The position numbers and the translations under genes are program-made. From Vicinamibacterales bacterium (GTDB lineage Bacteria; Acidobacteriota; Vicinamibacteria; Vicinamibacterales; UBA2999): a stretch of 64,000 nt of DNA. Below are positions 40,520 through 49,188 of this stretch, piece after piece (positions within the stretch are counted from its first letter, which is position 1; each line of letters opens with the position of its first letter). The DNA is taken from positions 161,304-225,303 of the forward strand of contig JAWKHS010000011.1 in assembly GCA_041394705.1 (NCBI GenBank). Direction: 5' to 3'. Under the pieces are notes generated by a model, which was not told the DNA's origin, searched no databases, and worked only from the letters and a program-made list of their open reading frames with translations.

Positions 40520-41641
40520 TCAGGGCAGGCCGACCGCGAACAGGAAGCTCAGCCCGATCTCGGTCGCGGTGAAGTTGCAGTGTCCATAGCGGTCGACGGG
40601 CACGGGCACGAACAGGCCCCGGTCGGTCAGGTCCACCTTGGGCCAATACAGCAGCTCGTGCGCGAAGGGCACGATCTCGTCCCGCGTGGTGTGGAGGGTG
40701 ACCAGCGGGATCGCCAGGTCGCCATCGGTCTCGTACGGCCCGAGGTTGTTCAGCGCGCTCCGCGAGGCGAGGAATCGGCGGACGCGGAGGTTCAGCCGCA
40801 GGTCGTTCGACGATCCGAAGTACCAGCGGCCCACGTTGCCGTACGGGCTGCCGCCCAGCTTGGCGCTCGCGTCGTTGGTGCCCAGGACGTTGTAGGCGAG
40901 CAGCCCGAGCGCGCTCTGCAGGACCGTCGACGGGTCGGCCGGATCGTAGGCGGCGTGAGAGACGCGCATCAGTTCCAGGGCGCGGCCGGGATTCGCGGCG
41001 AGGGCGGCCGAGATCGCGGGCACGTACACGGTGGTCCACTGGGCGACGACCGCGGGCGGGATGTCCACGGGCGAGCCCGGGATCACGCCGGGGAAGAAGT
41101 AGTCGAAGAGCACGCGGAAGTCGCCCAGGTAGTTGAGCTGCGCGCGGAAGGACCCGATCGGCCCGCACGCGGCCAGCGCGCTGTGGAACTCGCTGGGAAA
41201 GCGCTCGGCCAGCAACGTGGCCACGAGGCCGCCGTCCGACACGCCCGTGAGGTGCGTGCGGGCCGGAGGGCCGTAGGTGGCCGAGAAGGCCGCCACCAGC
41301 TCGCGGATGTCGTCCACGCCTTCGAGGACGGCCAGGCCATTCTGGCGGAACGACGTCGTGGCGAAGGCATAGCCGAAGCTCTCGACGAGCCCCGGCAGCG
41401 AGACGCCGTCGGGCGTCGTGAGCTGGTAGAAGCCCAGGGGCAGCTGCGGCGCGGTGTAGCCCGGCGCGAACACCACGAGCTGGCCGTTCCACGTCGGCGG
41501 CACGCAGAAGAGCGAGAGCGCGTGACTGGGCAGCGTCCCGCTCACGCACCCCGGCGGCACCTGCGCCTGGAGGGGGGCCACGAGGGCCGCTGCATGAACG
41601 ATCACCGCGAAGCAGAAGATCCGGCCGGCGCGAGTTCGCAT
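40520..41641 (-). CDS. Secreted serine alpha/beta hydrolase
   Basis: A 373-residue exported protein (signal 1-26, ending LQAQ). Catalytic features: WNGQLVVFAPGY (oxyanion strand), Ser in LTGVSDGGLVA (GxSxG elbow), Asp in TTRDEIVPF and His in YGHCNFT. LGDFRVLFDYFFPGVIPG marks a lid or cap. Two Cys near the mature N-terminus (PPGC, LFC) may be bridged. It may act on esters or peptides outside the cell, and no close family name is justified. AAGGAG six bases before the ATG sets the start. Confidence 0.82.
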   Translation of the reverse strand: MRTRAGRIFCFAVIVHAAALVAPLQAQVPPGCVSGTLPSHALSLFCVPPTWNGQLVVFAPGYTAPQLPLGFYQLTTPDGVSLPGLVESFGYAFATTSFRQNGLAVLEGVDDIRELVAAFSATYGPPARTHLTGVSDGGLVATLLAERFPSEFHSALAACGPIGSFRAQLNYLGDFRVLFDYFFPGVIPGSPVDIPPAVVAQWTTVYVPAISAALAANPGRALELMRVSHAAYDPADPSTVLQSALGLLAYNVLGTNDASAKLGGSPYGNVGRWYFGSSNDLRLNLRVRRFLASRSALNNLGPYETDGDLAIPLVTLHTTRDEIVPFAHELLYWPKVDLTDRGLFVPVPVDRYGHCNFTATEIGLSFLFAVGLP

Positions 41642-41744
41642 GGCTGCTCCTTGGGGAAGGGGTCGGGCGAGTATACGCCCGCCGCCACGCCCGCACGGCC
41701 GGGGTGGATCTGCAGACGCCGCCATCAGCCGATCGCGCCGTGAC

Positions 41745-42407
41745 CTACGCCGGGACGGCCGTCCGGTGCCGGTCGATCCAGTACGCCCACGGCACGAGCA
41801 GCCACAGGAGCTGGGCCGACCAGGCCACCGCGGCGACGCTTGGGGGCGGCGGGCCGAGCATGTTCGCGGCGTGCACCACGAGCAGGAACGCGACGAGCGC
41901 CCAGAGCGCGCGGCTCCCCGTGCGATCGACAGGCGTCGTGGCGGAGGCGTACATCCAGACGCCGGCCAGGAACATCCCGACTTCGAGCGGCACTTCGACC
42001 CACGGGTGGTTCCACAACCCGAGGCCGACCTTGGGCAGGAGGTCGTTGGGTCCGATCGGCATGTCGGGCGCGTGGGTGAGCCAGTCGAGCACCCAGTGGC
42101 TGACGACGAGGGCCGCCACGATGACGACCGGGCGCCACGCGGCGCGACGGAGCAGCCGATAGGCCATCCCGACGACGAGTCCCCACACGACCAGCGTGAC
42201 CAGACTGTGCGACAGGGGATAGCGCACGAACTCCAGCGGCGTCATCGCCGTCTCGCCGGGGACGATGCGCACCACTTCGATTCCGGCGAGGACCAGCGTG
42301 GGCCACAGCAGATCGGCGAACTGGGCGGCCAGGAACAGCAGCCCGAGCGAGACCGTGGGCGCGGCGCGCTTCGCGGCGAATCCGAGCGCGTAATGGCCGA
42401 TGAACAT
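41745..42407 (-). CDS. YdjM-like membrane-bound metal-dependent hydrolase family protein
   Basis: A 220-residue integral membrane protein that begins MFIGHYALGFAAKRAAP, with further conserved His/Asp at LAAQFADLLWP, YPLSHSLV and SHWVLDWLTHAPD. The His/Asp positions at membrane edges match the YdjM (DUF457) family, predicted membrane metal-dependent hydrolases. Six or so helices are visible. The ATG at 42407 matches the family start, and an ATG four codons upstream (42419) is possible. It is divergent from the next gene. Confidence 0.75.
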   Translation of the reverse strand: MFIGHYALGFAAKRAAPTVSLGLLFLAAQFADLLWPTLVLAGIEVVRIVPGETAMTPLEFVRYPLSHSLVTLVVWGLVVGMAYRLLRRAAWRPVVIVAALVVSHWVLDWLTHAPDMPIGPNDLLPKVGLGLWNHPWVEVPLEVGMFLAGVWMYASATTPVDRTGSRALWALVAFLLVVHAANMLGPPPPSVAAVAWSAQLLWLLVPWAYWIDRHRTAVPA

Positions 42408-42563
42408 GACTCCGCGCATCGTAGCAACATGCGCGGCCCGGCGCGCAGTCCCCGCCAGGTCGACGGTCGACGCACGACCGTCCGGAGCGATAATCGCGCG
42501 ACGGCCCCCCTCCACGGACCCGCGTCAGCCGGTCCGCATCGACTGACGTCTGGAGGATCCGCC

Positions 42564-44981
42564 ATGGAACGCGACCGTCGATACGTCGCAGTGGCCTCGC
42601 TGCTCGTGGGCCTGCTCCTACTGGCGGCCCAGGACGCCCGCGCCCAGGAGGGGTGGGGCGCGACGCCCGACCTGCTGTCGGGCATCGCGTCGACGGGTCC
42701 GGGCGTCTACACGCCGTACGTCGACGTCGATGCCGCGGGTAACGCCGTCGCCCTCTGGACAGATCGGGGCCCCACGATCTACGGCACGGGGCCCGTGGTG
42801 AACACCGCCCGGTTCGACGTGACGACCGGCCGGTGGAGCACGCCCCTCACGCTCTCGAACCGGGAACGTTCGGCGTGGGCGCGCGACGTCGCGGTGGACG
42901 GAGCCGGCAACGCCCTCGCGTTGTGGCAAACGAATCCGATCAGCACGCCGTACATCGCGCACCTGGCGCGCTACGACGCGGCCGGCGCCGCGTGGGCGCC
43001 CGTGGATCTCACGTACGACTTCCTGTATCAGTCGGGCGCCATCGCCATGTCCGGCAACGGCCGCGGCGTCGCCTGTTGGAGCACCGCGTCCGGTCTCTAC
43101 TGCCTGCGCTATGCGCCGGCCACCGGGTGGGCGGCCGTCGAACAGATCGCCACGGCCATCTGGACGGAGGACGTCGCGATCGACGCCGCCGGCAACGTGC
43201 TCGTCCTGTGGCAGTCGGGCACGACCCTGCAGGCGCGGCGCTTCGACGCCATGGCGGTGTCGTGGGGCGCAGTGGTCGATCTCGCGACTGGTCTGTCGAG
43301 TAATGGCCCCGTCGGTGCGAAGCTGGCGATGAACGACGCGGGGGAAGGCGTGGCGACGTGGAGCCACGACAACACGATCCAGGCCGCGCGATACGTTCCG
43401 GGTGCGGGCTGGATCGCGCCGACCGCGCTGTACTCGCTCGGCCTCTCCAACGACAGTCCCCGGTCTGCGATCGACGCCTCCGGGCGCATCACCGTCGCCT
43501 GGGTGAACACCGGCCTGGGCGTGCGAACGTCGATACCCCGCTGGATTCACGCCTCGCAGTACTCCGGCAGTGGATGGACCCCGGCAGCCCCGCTGCCAGG
43601 CCAGACCACCGGGTACGCGTACGGGCCGCCAGCCCTCGACGTGGATGCGCTCGGCAACGTGGCCGTCGTGTGGAGCCAGTCGCTGGCCAGTCCGGGAATC
43701 CGCCTGCTGGCGGCGCGGTACAGCGCCGCGTCGGACCAATGGACGGCGGACACCAACCTCACGGCCGTGGACCAGTCCGCGTACAACGCCGACGTCGCGT
43801 TCGACGCCGCTGGCAACGCCGTCGCCGTGTGGTTCCAGACGGCGCTCGGCTACTCGGTGCCGGAGTCGCTGCGGTGGCGTGCCACGCCGGCGGCGCCGGC
43901 CATCGCGGGCGTGGCGCCAGGGCCGGGCACGCTGTCGGTGGACGTCACCCTGCCTCCGTCCGTCGATCCCGCCCTCGTGCCAACCAACCTGGAGTACTCG
44001 CTCGACGGCGGCCTCACCTGGACGCCCCGCAGTCCCGCGAGTGCGGCCTCGCCCCTCGACATCACCGGCCTCACCGACGGCACCATGTATTCCCTCGCCG
44101 TCCGCAGCGTGAACACGGCGGGCGTCGGAACGGCGTCCGCTCCCGTGCAGGCACACAGTGGCACCGCGAGCGGCCCAACCGATCTGCGCGTCGTCTCGCG
44201 CACGGGCCGGACCGTGACGCTCGCCTGGGTCGCGCCGGCGGCCGGGCTCGTGCCCACCGACTACCTGATCGAAGGCGGCCTGGCGGGGAGTTCGCAGGTG
44301 CTGGCCAGCGTGCCCACGGGCGGGGCGGCCACGCAGGTCACGTTCGACGCCCCGGACGGCGCCTTCTTCGTGCGCGTCGTGGGGATGGCCGGTCCGATCC
44401 GCCTCGCCGCGTCGGCGTCCATCCAGATCACGGTGAACACCACGCCGGCCCCCGCCGCCCCAGTCAACCTGCTCGGCACCGCGATCGGCGGCGTGCTGGG
44501 GCTGTCCTGGACCAACAGCTGGAGCGATGCGCCGCCGACCGGGATCCGCCTGAGCGTATCCGGCGCGCTGACGGCGTCGGTGGATCTGCCGCTCAGCGAG
44601 TACTTCTACTTCCCCGGCGTGCCCGACGGCACCTACACGTTCACCGTGGCCGCGCTCAATGGCACCGCCGTCAGTCCACCCTCGGCACCGGTGACGCTGA
44701 CGTTCCCCGGCGCGTGCACCACTCCGCCGCTGCCGCCGGCGGCGTTCAGCGCGAGCACCCAGCACGGGCGGCTCTATCTCGACTGGGTGCCGCCCGCGTC
44801 CGGCGCAGTGGTCATGGAATACGCCGTGTTCGCGTCGACGCCCACCCCGATCGCGTTCCACACGACGCAGCGTTCCCTTGCGGTGCCCGTGCCGCCCGGC
44901 ACCTACACGCTGTCGGTCACCTCGGTCGGACCCTGCGGCACGAGCGCCGCGACACCGGCCCAGATCGTCGTCGTGCCCTGA
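42564..44981 (+). CDS. Secreted repeat protein with FN3-like C-terminal modules
   Basis: An 805-residue exported protein (signal 1-27, ending ARAQ). Residues 45-430 contain about eight copies of a unit centred on [VI]D[AG]AGNAxAxW (VDAAGNAVALWT, VDGAGNALALWQ, IDAAGNVLVLWQ, FDAAGNAVAVWF), spaced 45-55 residues apart, consistent with an eight-bladed beta-propeller. Residues about 440-805 are four FN3-like modules with LEYSLDGGLTWTP, YLIEGG and GTYTFTVAALNG motifs. GGAGG precedes the ATG. Ligand-binding or adhesion at the cell surface is likely, and no catalytic residues are apparent. Confidence 0.75.
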   Translation: MERDRRYVAVASLLVGLLLLAAQDARAQEGWGATPDLLSGIASTGPGVYTPYVDVDAAGNAVALWTDRGPTIYGTGPVVNTARFDVTTGRWSTPLTLSNRERSAWARDVAVDGAGNALALWQTNPISTPYIAHLARYDAAGAAWAPVDLTYDFLYQSGAIAMSGNGRGVACWSTASGLYCLRYAPATGWAAVEQIATAIWTEDVAIDAAGNVLVLWQSGTTLQARRFDAMAVSWGAVVDLATGLSSNGPVGAKLAMNDAGEGVATWSHDNTIQAARYVPGAGWIAPTALYSLGLSNDSPRSAIDASGRITVAWVNTGLGVRTSIPRWIHASQYSGSGWTPAAPLPGQTTGYAYGPPALDVDALGNVAVVWSQSLASPGIRLLAARYSAASDQWTADTNLTAVDQSAYNADVAFDAAGNAVAVWFQTALGYSVPESLRWRATPAAPAIAGVAPGPGTLSVDVTLPPSVDPALVPTNLEYSLDGGLTWTPRSPASAASPLDITGLTDGTMYSLAVRSVNTAGVGTASAPVQAHSGTASGPTDLRVVSRTGRTVTLAWVAPAAGLVPTDYLIEGGLAGSSQVLASVPTGGAATQVTFDAPDGAFFVRVVGMAGPIRLAASASIQITVNTTPAPAAPVNLLGTAIGGVLGLSWTNSWSDAPPTGIRLSVSGALTASVDLPLSEYFYFPGVPDGTYTFTVAALNGTAVSPPSAPVTLTFPGACTTPPLPPAAFSASTQHGRLYLDWVPPASGAVVMEYAVFASTPTPIAFHTTQRSLAVPVPPGTYTLSVTSVGPCGTSAATPAQIVVVP

Positions 44982-45105
44982 CGGCCACCACGCCGAGCGC
45001 CGTCACCGCCCGGAGGGGTCGCTGCGATATGCTCTCCCGGCGCTTCGGGGCGCCGGGCCTGCCCGTCTCCGGTGCGACGACGGGCGATTCGGTGGAGGCG
45101 GAGTG

Positions 45106-46959
45106 ATGACGCAGGGCACGCGCACGAGGGTCACGCTGGTCGCCGTCGTCCTGGCGATGTCCGTCTGGGGCGGGGGTTCCGCGAGCGCCCAGGACGTGGC
45201 GTTCGGCAACCCCGGGTTGTCGCTCTACCGGCAGCGGTGCGCCTCCTGCCACGACGCCGCGGCCGGGACGCCCGAAGCGGCCCGGACGCCTCCCCGCGCC
45301 ACGTTGTCGAAGATGACGCGCGAGCAGATCGCGGCCGCAATCGAGCCGGGCGGGATGATGGCGGCGATGGCGAAGGGGCTCAACGCGGCCGAGCGATCGG
45401 CCGTCGCCGCCTATCTTTCGACGGTCACGGCGCCGGCGGCGGATCCGCAGCGCGGCCTGTGCACGGGCCCCGTGCCGCGCTTCGACCCTGCCGCCCAGCC
45501 GCAGTGGAACGGGTGGGGCAACGGCCCCGCCAACTCGCGGTTCCAGACGGCGGCGGCCGCGGGCCTCACGGCCCGGACGGTGCCGTCCCTGACGTTGAAG
45601 TGGGCCTTCGGTGTTCCGGGCGCCGTGACGATGAGCGGACAGCCGACCGTCGTCGCCGGCCGCGTGTTCGTCGGCACCGACATCGGGATGGTGTACGCAC
45701 TCGATGCCGCCACCGGCTGCATCCGCTGGCAGTTCAAGAGCGACGCCGCCGTCAGGAGCGCGATCAGCATCGGGCCGATCGCCGGATCGACTCCCGTCCG
45801 TCACGCCGCCTACTTCGGCGACCTCCGCGCCAACGTCTACGCCGTGGACGCCGTCACGGGCGCGCTCGTGTGGAAGGCGAAGGTGGACGACCACGCGTCG
45901 GCCCGGATCACGGGCGCACCGGCCCTCAGCGGCGGGCGGCTCTACGTGCCGGTGTCGTCCGTGGAAGAAGGGCCGGGCGCCCGGCCCGACTACCCGTGCT
46001 GCACGTTCCGCGGCAGCGTCGTGGCGCTGGACGCCGCCACCGGCAGGCAGGCCTGGAAGAGCTACACGATTCCCGAGGCGCCGGCAATCGTCGGCAAGAA
46101 CGAGGCGGGCACGCCGCTCTGGAAACCGGCGGGCGCCGCCATCTGGGCGTCGCCGACCGTGGACACCGCCAGGAACCTGCTGTACGTGGCGACGGGCAAC
46201 GCCTACACGGAGCCGGCCGCGCCGACGAGCGACGCGGTGCTGGCCATGGCGCTCGACACCGGCGCCATCCAGTGGACGTCGCAGGTCACGCCGGACGACG
46301 TCTTCGTGATCGGCTGCCGCGCCGGCAACGGCAACTGCCCCGACGAGGTCGGCCCGGACTTCGACTTCGGCAACTCGCCCATCCTCCGCACGCTGCCCGG
46401 CGGCCGCAGAATCCTCGTCATCGGCCAGAAGTCCGGCGTGGCCTACGGGCTCGATCCGGACAACAAGGGCGCCGTGCTCTGGAAGTACCGCGCGGGCCAG
46501 GGCGGCATGCTCGGAGGGATCGAGTGGGGCTCGGCCGCCGACGACCGCGTGATGTACGTGCCCGTGTCGGACGTGCTGCTGCCGAACGCGGGCGGCCTGC
46601 ACGCCATCGGCATCGGCAGCGGCGAGCGCATCTGGCACACGCCCGCGCCCCCGCCCGCCTGCACCACGGGCCCGGGCTGCTCGAGCGCGCAGTCGGCGGC
46701 CATCAGCGTCATTCCCGGCGTGGTGTTCTCGGGCGCCGTCGACGGCCACCTGCGCGCGTACGACGCGGCCAGCGGGCAGATCATCTGGGACGTGGAGACG
46801 GCACGCGAGTTCACGACCGTGAACGGCGTGCCCGCGGCCGGCGGATCGATCGACGGCGCCGGTCCGACGATCGCCGGCGGCATGGTGTTCGCGGGATCGG
46901 GCTACGGCCGGTGGCGCGGGCGCCCCGGGAACGTGCTGCTGGCCTTCGGCGTCGAGTAG
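45106..46959 (+). CDS. Cytochrome c - PQQ-type beta-propeller dehydrogenase-like protein
   Basis: A 617-residue exported protein (signal 1-29, ending ASAQ). A c-type haem domain comes first (C45-ASC-H49, then GGMMAAMAKGLNAAERSAVAAYL with the Met ligand region). An eight-bladed PQQ/quinoprotein-like propeller follows, with tryptophan-docking repeats (YALDAATGCIRWQFKSD, YAVDAVTGALVWKAKV, ALDAATGRQAWKSY, YDAASGQIIWDVETA). This order resembles polyvinyl-alcohol dehydrogenase-like quinohaemoproteins. It probably oxidises an alcohol or polyol in the periplasm and passes electrons to its haem. GGAGG seven bases before the ATG supports the start. A lipoprotein gene follows 14 bp later. Confidence 0.88.
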   Translation: MTQGTRTRVTLVAVVLAMSVWGGGSASAQDVAFGNPGLSLYRQRCASCHDAAAGTPEAARTPPRATLSKMTREQIAAAIEPGGMMAAMAKGLNAAERSAVAAYLSTVTAPAADPQRGLCTGPVPRFDPAAQPQWNGWGNGPANSRFQTAAAAGLTARTVPSLTLKWAFGVPGAVTMSGQPTVVAGRVFVGTDIGMVYALDAATGCIRWQFKSDAAVRSAISIGPIAGSTPVRHAAYFGDLRANVYAVDAVTGALVWKAKVDDHASARITGAPALSGGRLYVPVSSVEEGPGARPDYPCCTFRGSVVALDAATGRQAWKSYTIPEAPAIVGKNEAGTPLWKPAGAAIWASPTVDTARNLLYVATGNAYTEPAAPTSDAVLAMALDTGAIQWTSQVTPDDVFVIGCRAGNGNCPDEVGPDFDFGNSPILRTLPGGRRILVIGQKSGVAYGLDPDNKGAVLWKYRAGQGGMLGGIEWGSAADDRVMYVPVSDVLLPNAGGLHAIGIGSGERIWHTPAPPPACTTGPGCSSAQSAAISVIPGVVFSGAVDGHLRAYDAASGQIIWDVETAREFTTVNGVPAAGGSIDGAGPTIAGGMVFAGSGYGRWRGRPGNVLLAFGVE

Positions 46960-46973
46960 GCGGGAGGAGAGCC

Positions 46974-47501
46974 ATGCGTTACGACGTCATCACCGTGGTC
47001 CTGGCCCTGGCCATCGGCACCGCCGGGTGCAGCTCACGCCCGGCCCTCATCGCCGAAGCGGACCTGGTCCCACCGGCACAATTGGCGGCGGCGCTCGTCC
47101 CGGTGAGCGGATGGACGATGGCCGCTGCGGAGACCAACGCGGTCACGGGCGAGATGGCGATGTCGACCGCGAAGACCACGTACTCGAGGGGCGGAACGAC
47201 GCTCAGCGTCGACGTCACGGACTCGGGCATCTTCGCGCGGGCCGTGGCCAATCTCACGTCGGGCTACTCCGAGAACCTGGAGGGGCGCACCGAGGCCAAG
47301 TCGGCGACCATCGCCGGGACGCCGGGCGTCGAGAACTGGGACGACGTCAGCAAGGACGGCATGGTGACGCTGCTGGTGGCCAACCGCTTCGTCGTGACCG
47401 TGAAAGGCAGCGGCGTCGACAACCTGGGCGTCGTGCGGGACTTCGCGGCAGGGTTCGACACGAAGCCGCTGGCCGCGCTGGCGAGCTACAAGGCGGCGTA
47501 G
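46974..47501 (+). CDS. Lipoprotein with VSGWTM domain
   Basis: A 175-residue predicted lipoprotein: signal of about 18 residues ending TAGC followed by SSRP. The body has VPVSGWTM, TTYSRGGTTLSVDVTDSG, LTSGYSEN, TPGVENWDDVSKDGMVTLLVANRFVVTVKGSGVDN and a final LAALASY helix. This is the same domain as in the lipoprotein at 10210-10938, lacking its Ala-rich helix. GGGAGGAG precedes the ATG. It is second in an operon with the quinohaemoprotein-like gene, so an accessory periplasmic role is possible. Confidence 0.75.
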   Translation: MRYDVITVVLALAIGTAGCSSRPALIAEADLVPPAQLAAALVPVSGWTMAAAETNAVTGEMAMSTAKTTYSRGGTTLSVDVTDSGIFARAVANLTSGYSENLEGRTEAKSATIAGTPGVENWDDVSKDGMVTLLVANRFVVTVKGSGVDNLGVVRDFAAGFDTKPLAALASYKAA

Positions 47502-47638
47502 GCCCTGGCGGCCGGGACCGCACGGTCGCTAGGCGCCGTCGTTCGGTTCGTCGGTGCCGTGGAGCACGTCGCTCCCGCTCCTCTCGTACGGGCCGAGCCT
47601 CTTGGCGTGCCGACGCGGGATCGCGACGCCCGGAACCG

Positions 47639-49141
47639 TCACTGACGCGCGGTGCGGGTCGCCTCCAGCCCCTGAACAGCCAGGCGGCGGCCCGGCGTCC
47701 TGGCGAGCGCGCGCTCGAATGCGGTGCGCGCCTCGTCCAGCCTCCCCTGCCGCGCGAGAAATTCCCCGAACAGCTCGAGTGTCGGCTTGTCGATCGTCGG
47801 AGGGCCGAAGGCCATGGGCAGCGTCTGCTCCTTCCCCGCCGCTTCGGCCAGTTTCGCGCGGGCCGCGTCCACATCCCCCTCGAGCTCCGCCAGCAGACCC
47901 TCGACCTCCAGAACGAAGATGTCGGGCCGTACGCGATAGGTCGGATCCGAGTCCCCGCGCCGTGTCTCGAGATCCACGACCTCGCGTGCGGCCGCCTGGA
48001 GACGCGGCAGCCCATGGCGTGCGCCGGCGGCGTCCTTCAGTCCGATCGCACGGAGGGCGTCGGCGAAGGCGAAGTCGAGGCGGGCGCCCGGGCCGGCATT
48101 CGGCGGAAGGGCCATGCGGGCGGCCTCGCCGTTCCAGTCGGCGGTGTCGACGAGGTACCGCAGCCGCATGTTGGCCAGCGAACCCGCGCGGCTGTTGTCG
48201 GGATCCATCGACATCACCATCGCCGCGTCGGGTGACGACGAGGCGCGGGCGTGGCAACCCGAGAGCGCCTCGCGCGCACGATCCACCTGCCCGAGCTGGA
48301 GATAGGCGTACCCGAGCCACGTGGGATAGTGCCCGCAGCCTGGATCGGCCCCACGCATGCGTCGCACCGCGGCATTGGCGGCGAGGTTCGCGTCCACCGT
48401 CTCCCGCCACATGCCGAGCGCCAGGAAGATGTGCGACGTCATGTGCTGCGCGTGGCCCGCATCGGGCGCGACCTTCGCGTAGAGGCGCGCGGCCCTGAGG
48501 CCGAGCGGCGCGTGCGTGGGATCGTCGTAGCAGTGAATCAGGTAGTGCAGCAGGCCTGGATGCTCCTGGTGGGTCAGCCACGCCTCTTCGAGGACGCCCG
48601 CCGCGCGCATGTAGGTCGGGATGTCGCGGCCCGCGTGCGCGGTCCCCAGGATGGCGAGTCCGTAGAACGCTGTCGCTTCCACGTCGTCGGGGTATCTGGC
48701 GTGCAGCGCCGCCATCGCGTCCTCGAACCGGAAGTCCCGGTCGTCCTTCGAGCCGTCGCCGTACAGCACCTCGACGACGTCCATGTACGCGCGTTCCCGC
48801 TCGGTGCCCGCCTTGGCGCGCCGGGCGGCGGCGGTGGGGCCCAGCCGCCCGAGCACGGCCCTGGCCGCGTCGAGGTCCTGCTCCATCCACACCTGGTGGG
48901 TGTGGGCCATGGCTTCACCCCAGTAGGCCATCGCGAAGCCGGGGTCCGCCGTCTGGGCGCGCTTGAACGACGCGATGGCCGCCGGGTACTCGAAGTCGTG
49001 CAACAGCGCGAGACCGGCGAGGAAGTCCGCCTGCGCGGCGGGCGCTCCCGAATTGGGGAAGGCGACCCGGCCGTAGCCCTCGGAGCCGAATGAGGGCGCG
49101 GCCAACAGGGCGCTCACGAGGGCAGCGAGCAGGAGACGCAT
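47639..49141 (-). CDS. Exported TPR-repeat protein
   Basis: A 500-residue protein with a signal peptide (1-18). Helical repeats run through the sequence: ALLHDFEYPAAIASFKRAQTADPGFAMAYWGEAMAH is a canonical TPR entry, and GYAYLQLGQVDRAREAL and FGEFLARQGRLDEARTAFERALARTPG are later units. Conserved family segments include HLIHCYDD-like LLHYLIHCYDDPTHAPLGLRAA and HMTSHIFLALGMW, known from a widespread exported TPR family without assigned function. It is divergent from the kinase gene with 47 bp between. Confidence 0.8.
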   Translation of the reverse strand: MRLLLAALVSALLAAPSFGSEGYGRVAFPNSGAPAAQADFLAGLALLHDFEYPAAIASFKRAQTADPGFAMAYWGEAMAHTHQVWMEQDLDAARAVLGRLGPTAAARRAKAGTERERAYMDVVEVLYGDGSKDDRDFRFEDAMAALHARYPDDVEATAFYGLAILGTAHAGRDIPTYMRAAGVLEEAWLTHQEHPGLLHYLIHCYDDPTHAPLGLRAARLYAKVAPDAGHAQHMTSHIFLALGMWRETVDANLAANAAVRRMRGADPGCGHYPTWLGYAYLQLGQVDRAREALSGCHARASSSPDAAMVMSMDPDNSRAGSLANMRLRYLVDTADWNGEAARMALPPNAGPGARLDFAFADALRAIGLKDAAGARHGLPRLQAAAREVVDLETRRGDSDPTYRVRPDIFVLEVEGLLAELEGDVDAARAKLAEAAGKEQTLPMAFGPPTIDKPTLELFGEFLARQGRLDEARTAFERALARTPGRRLAVQGLEATRTARQ

Positions 49142-49171
49142 GGCGGCACCTTAGCACGCCCAGACGGACCG

Positions 49172-49177
49172 TATAAT
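49172..49177 (+). promoter_or_regulatory. Consensus -10 box of the Ser/Thr kinase gene
   Basis: TATAAT ends 11 bases before the kinase ATG. The leader would be about 5 nt, too short for a ribosome site, and none is visible. No good -35 was found. Confidence 0.55.
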
Positions 49178-49188
49178 CCGCCGCAGCG

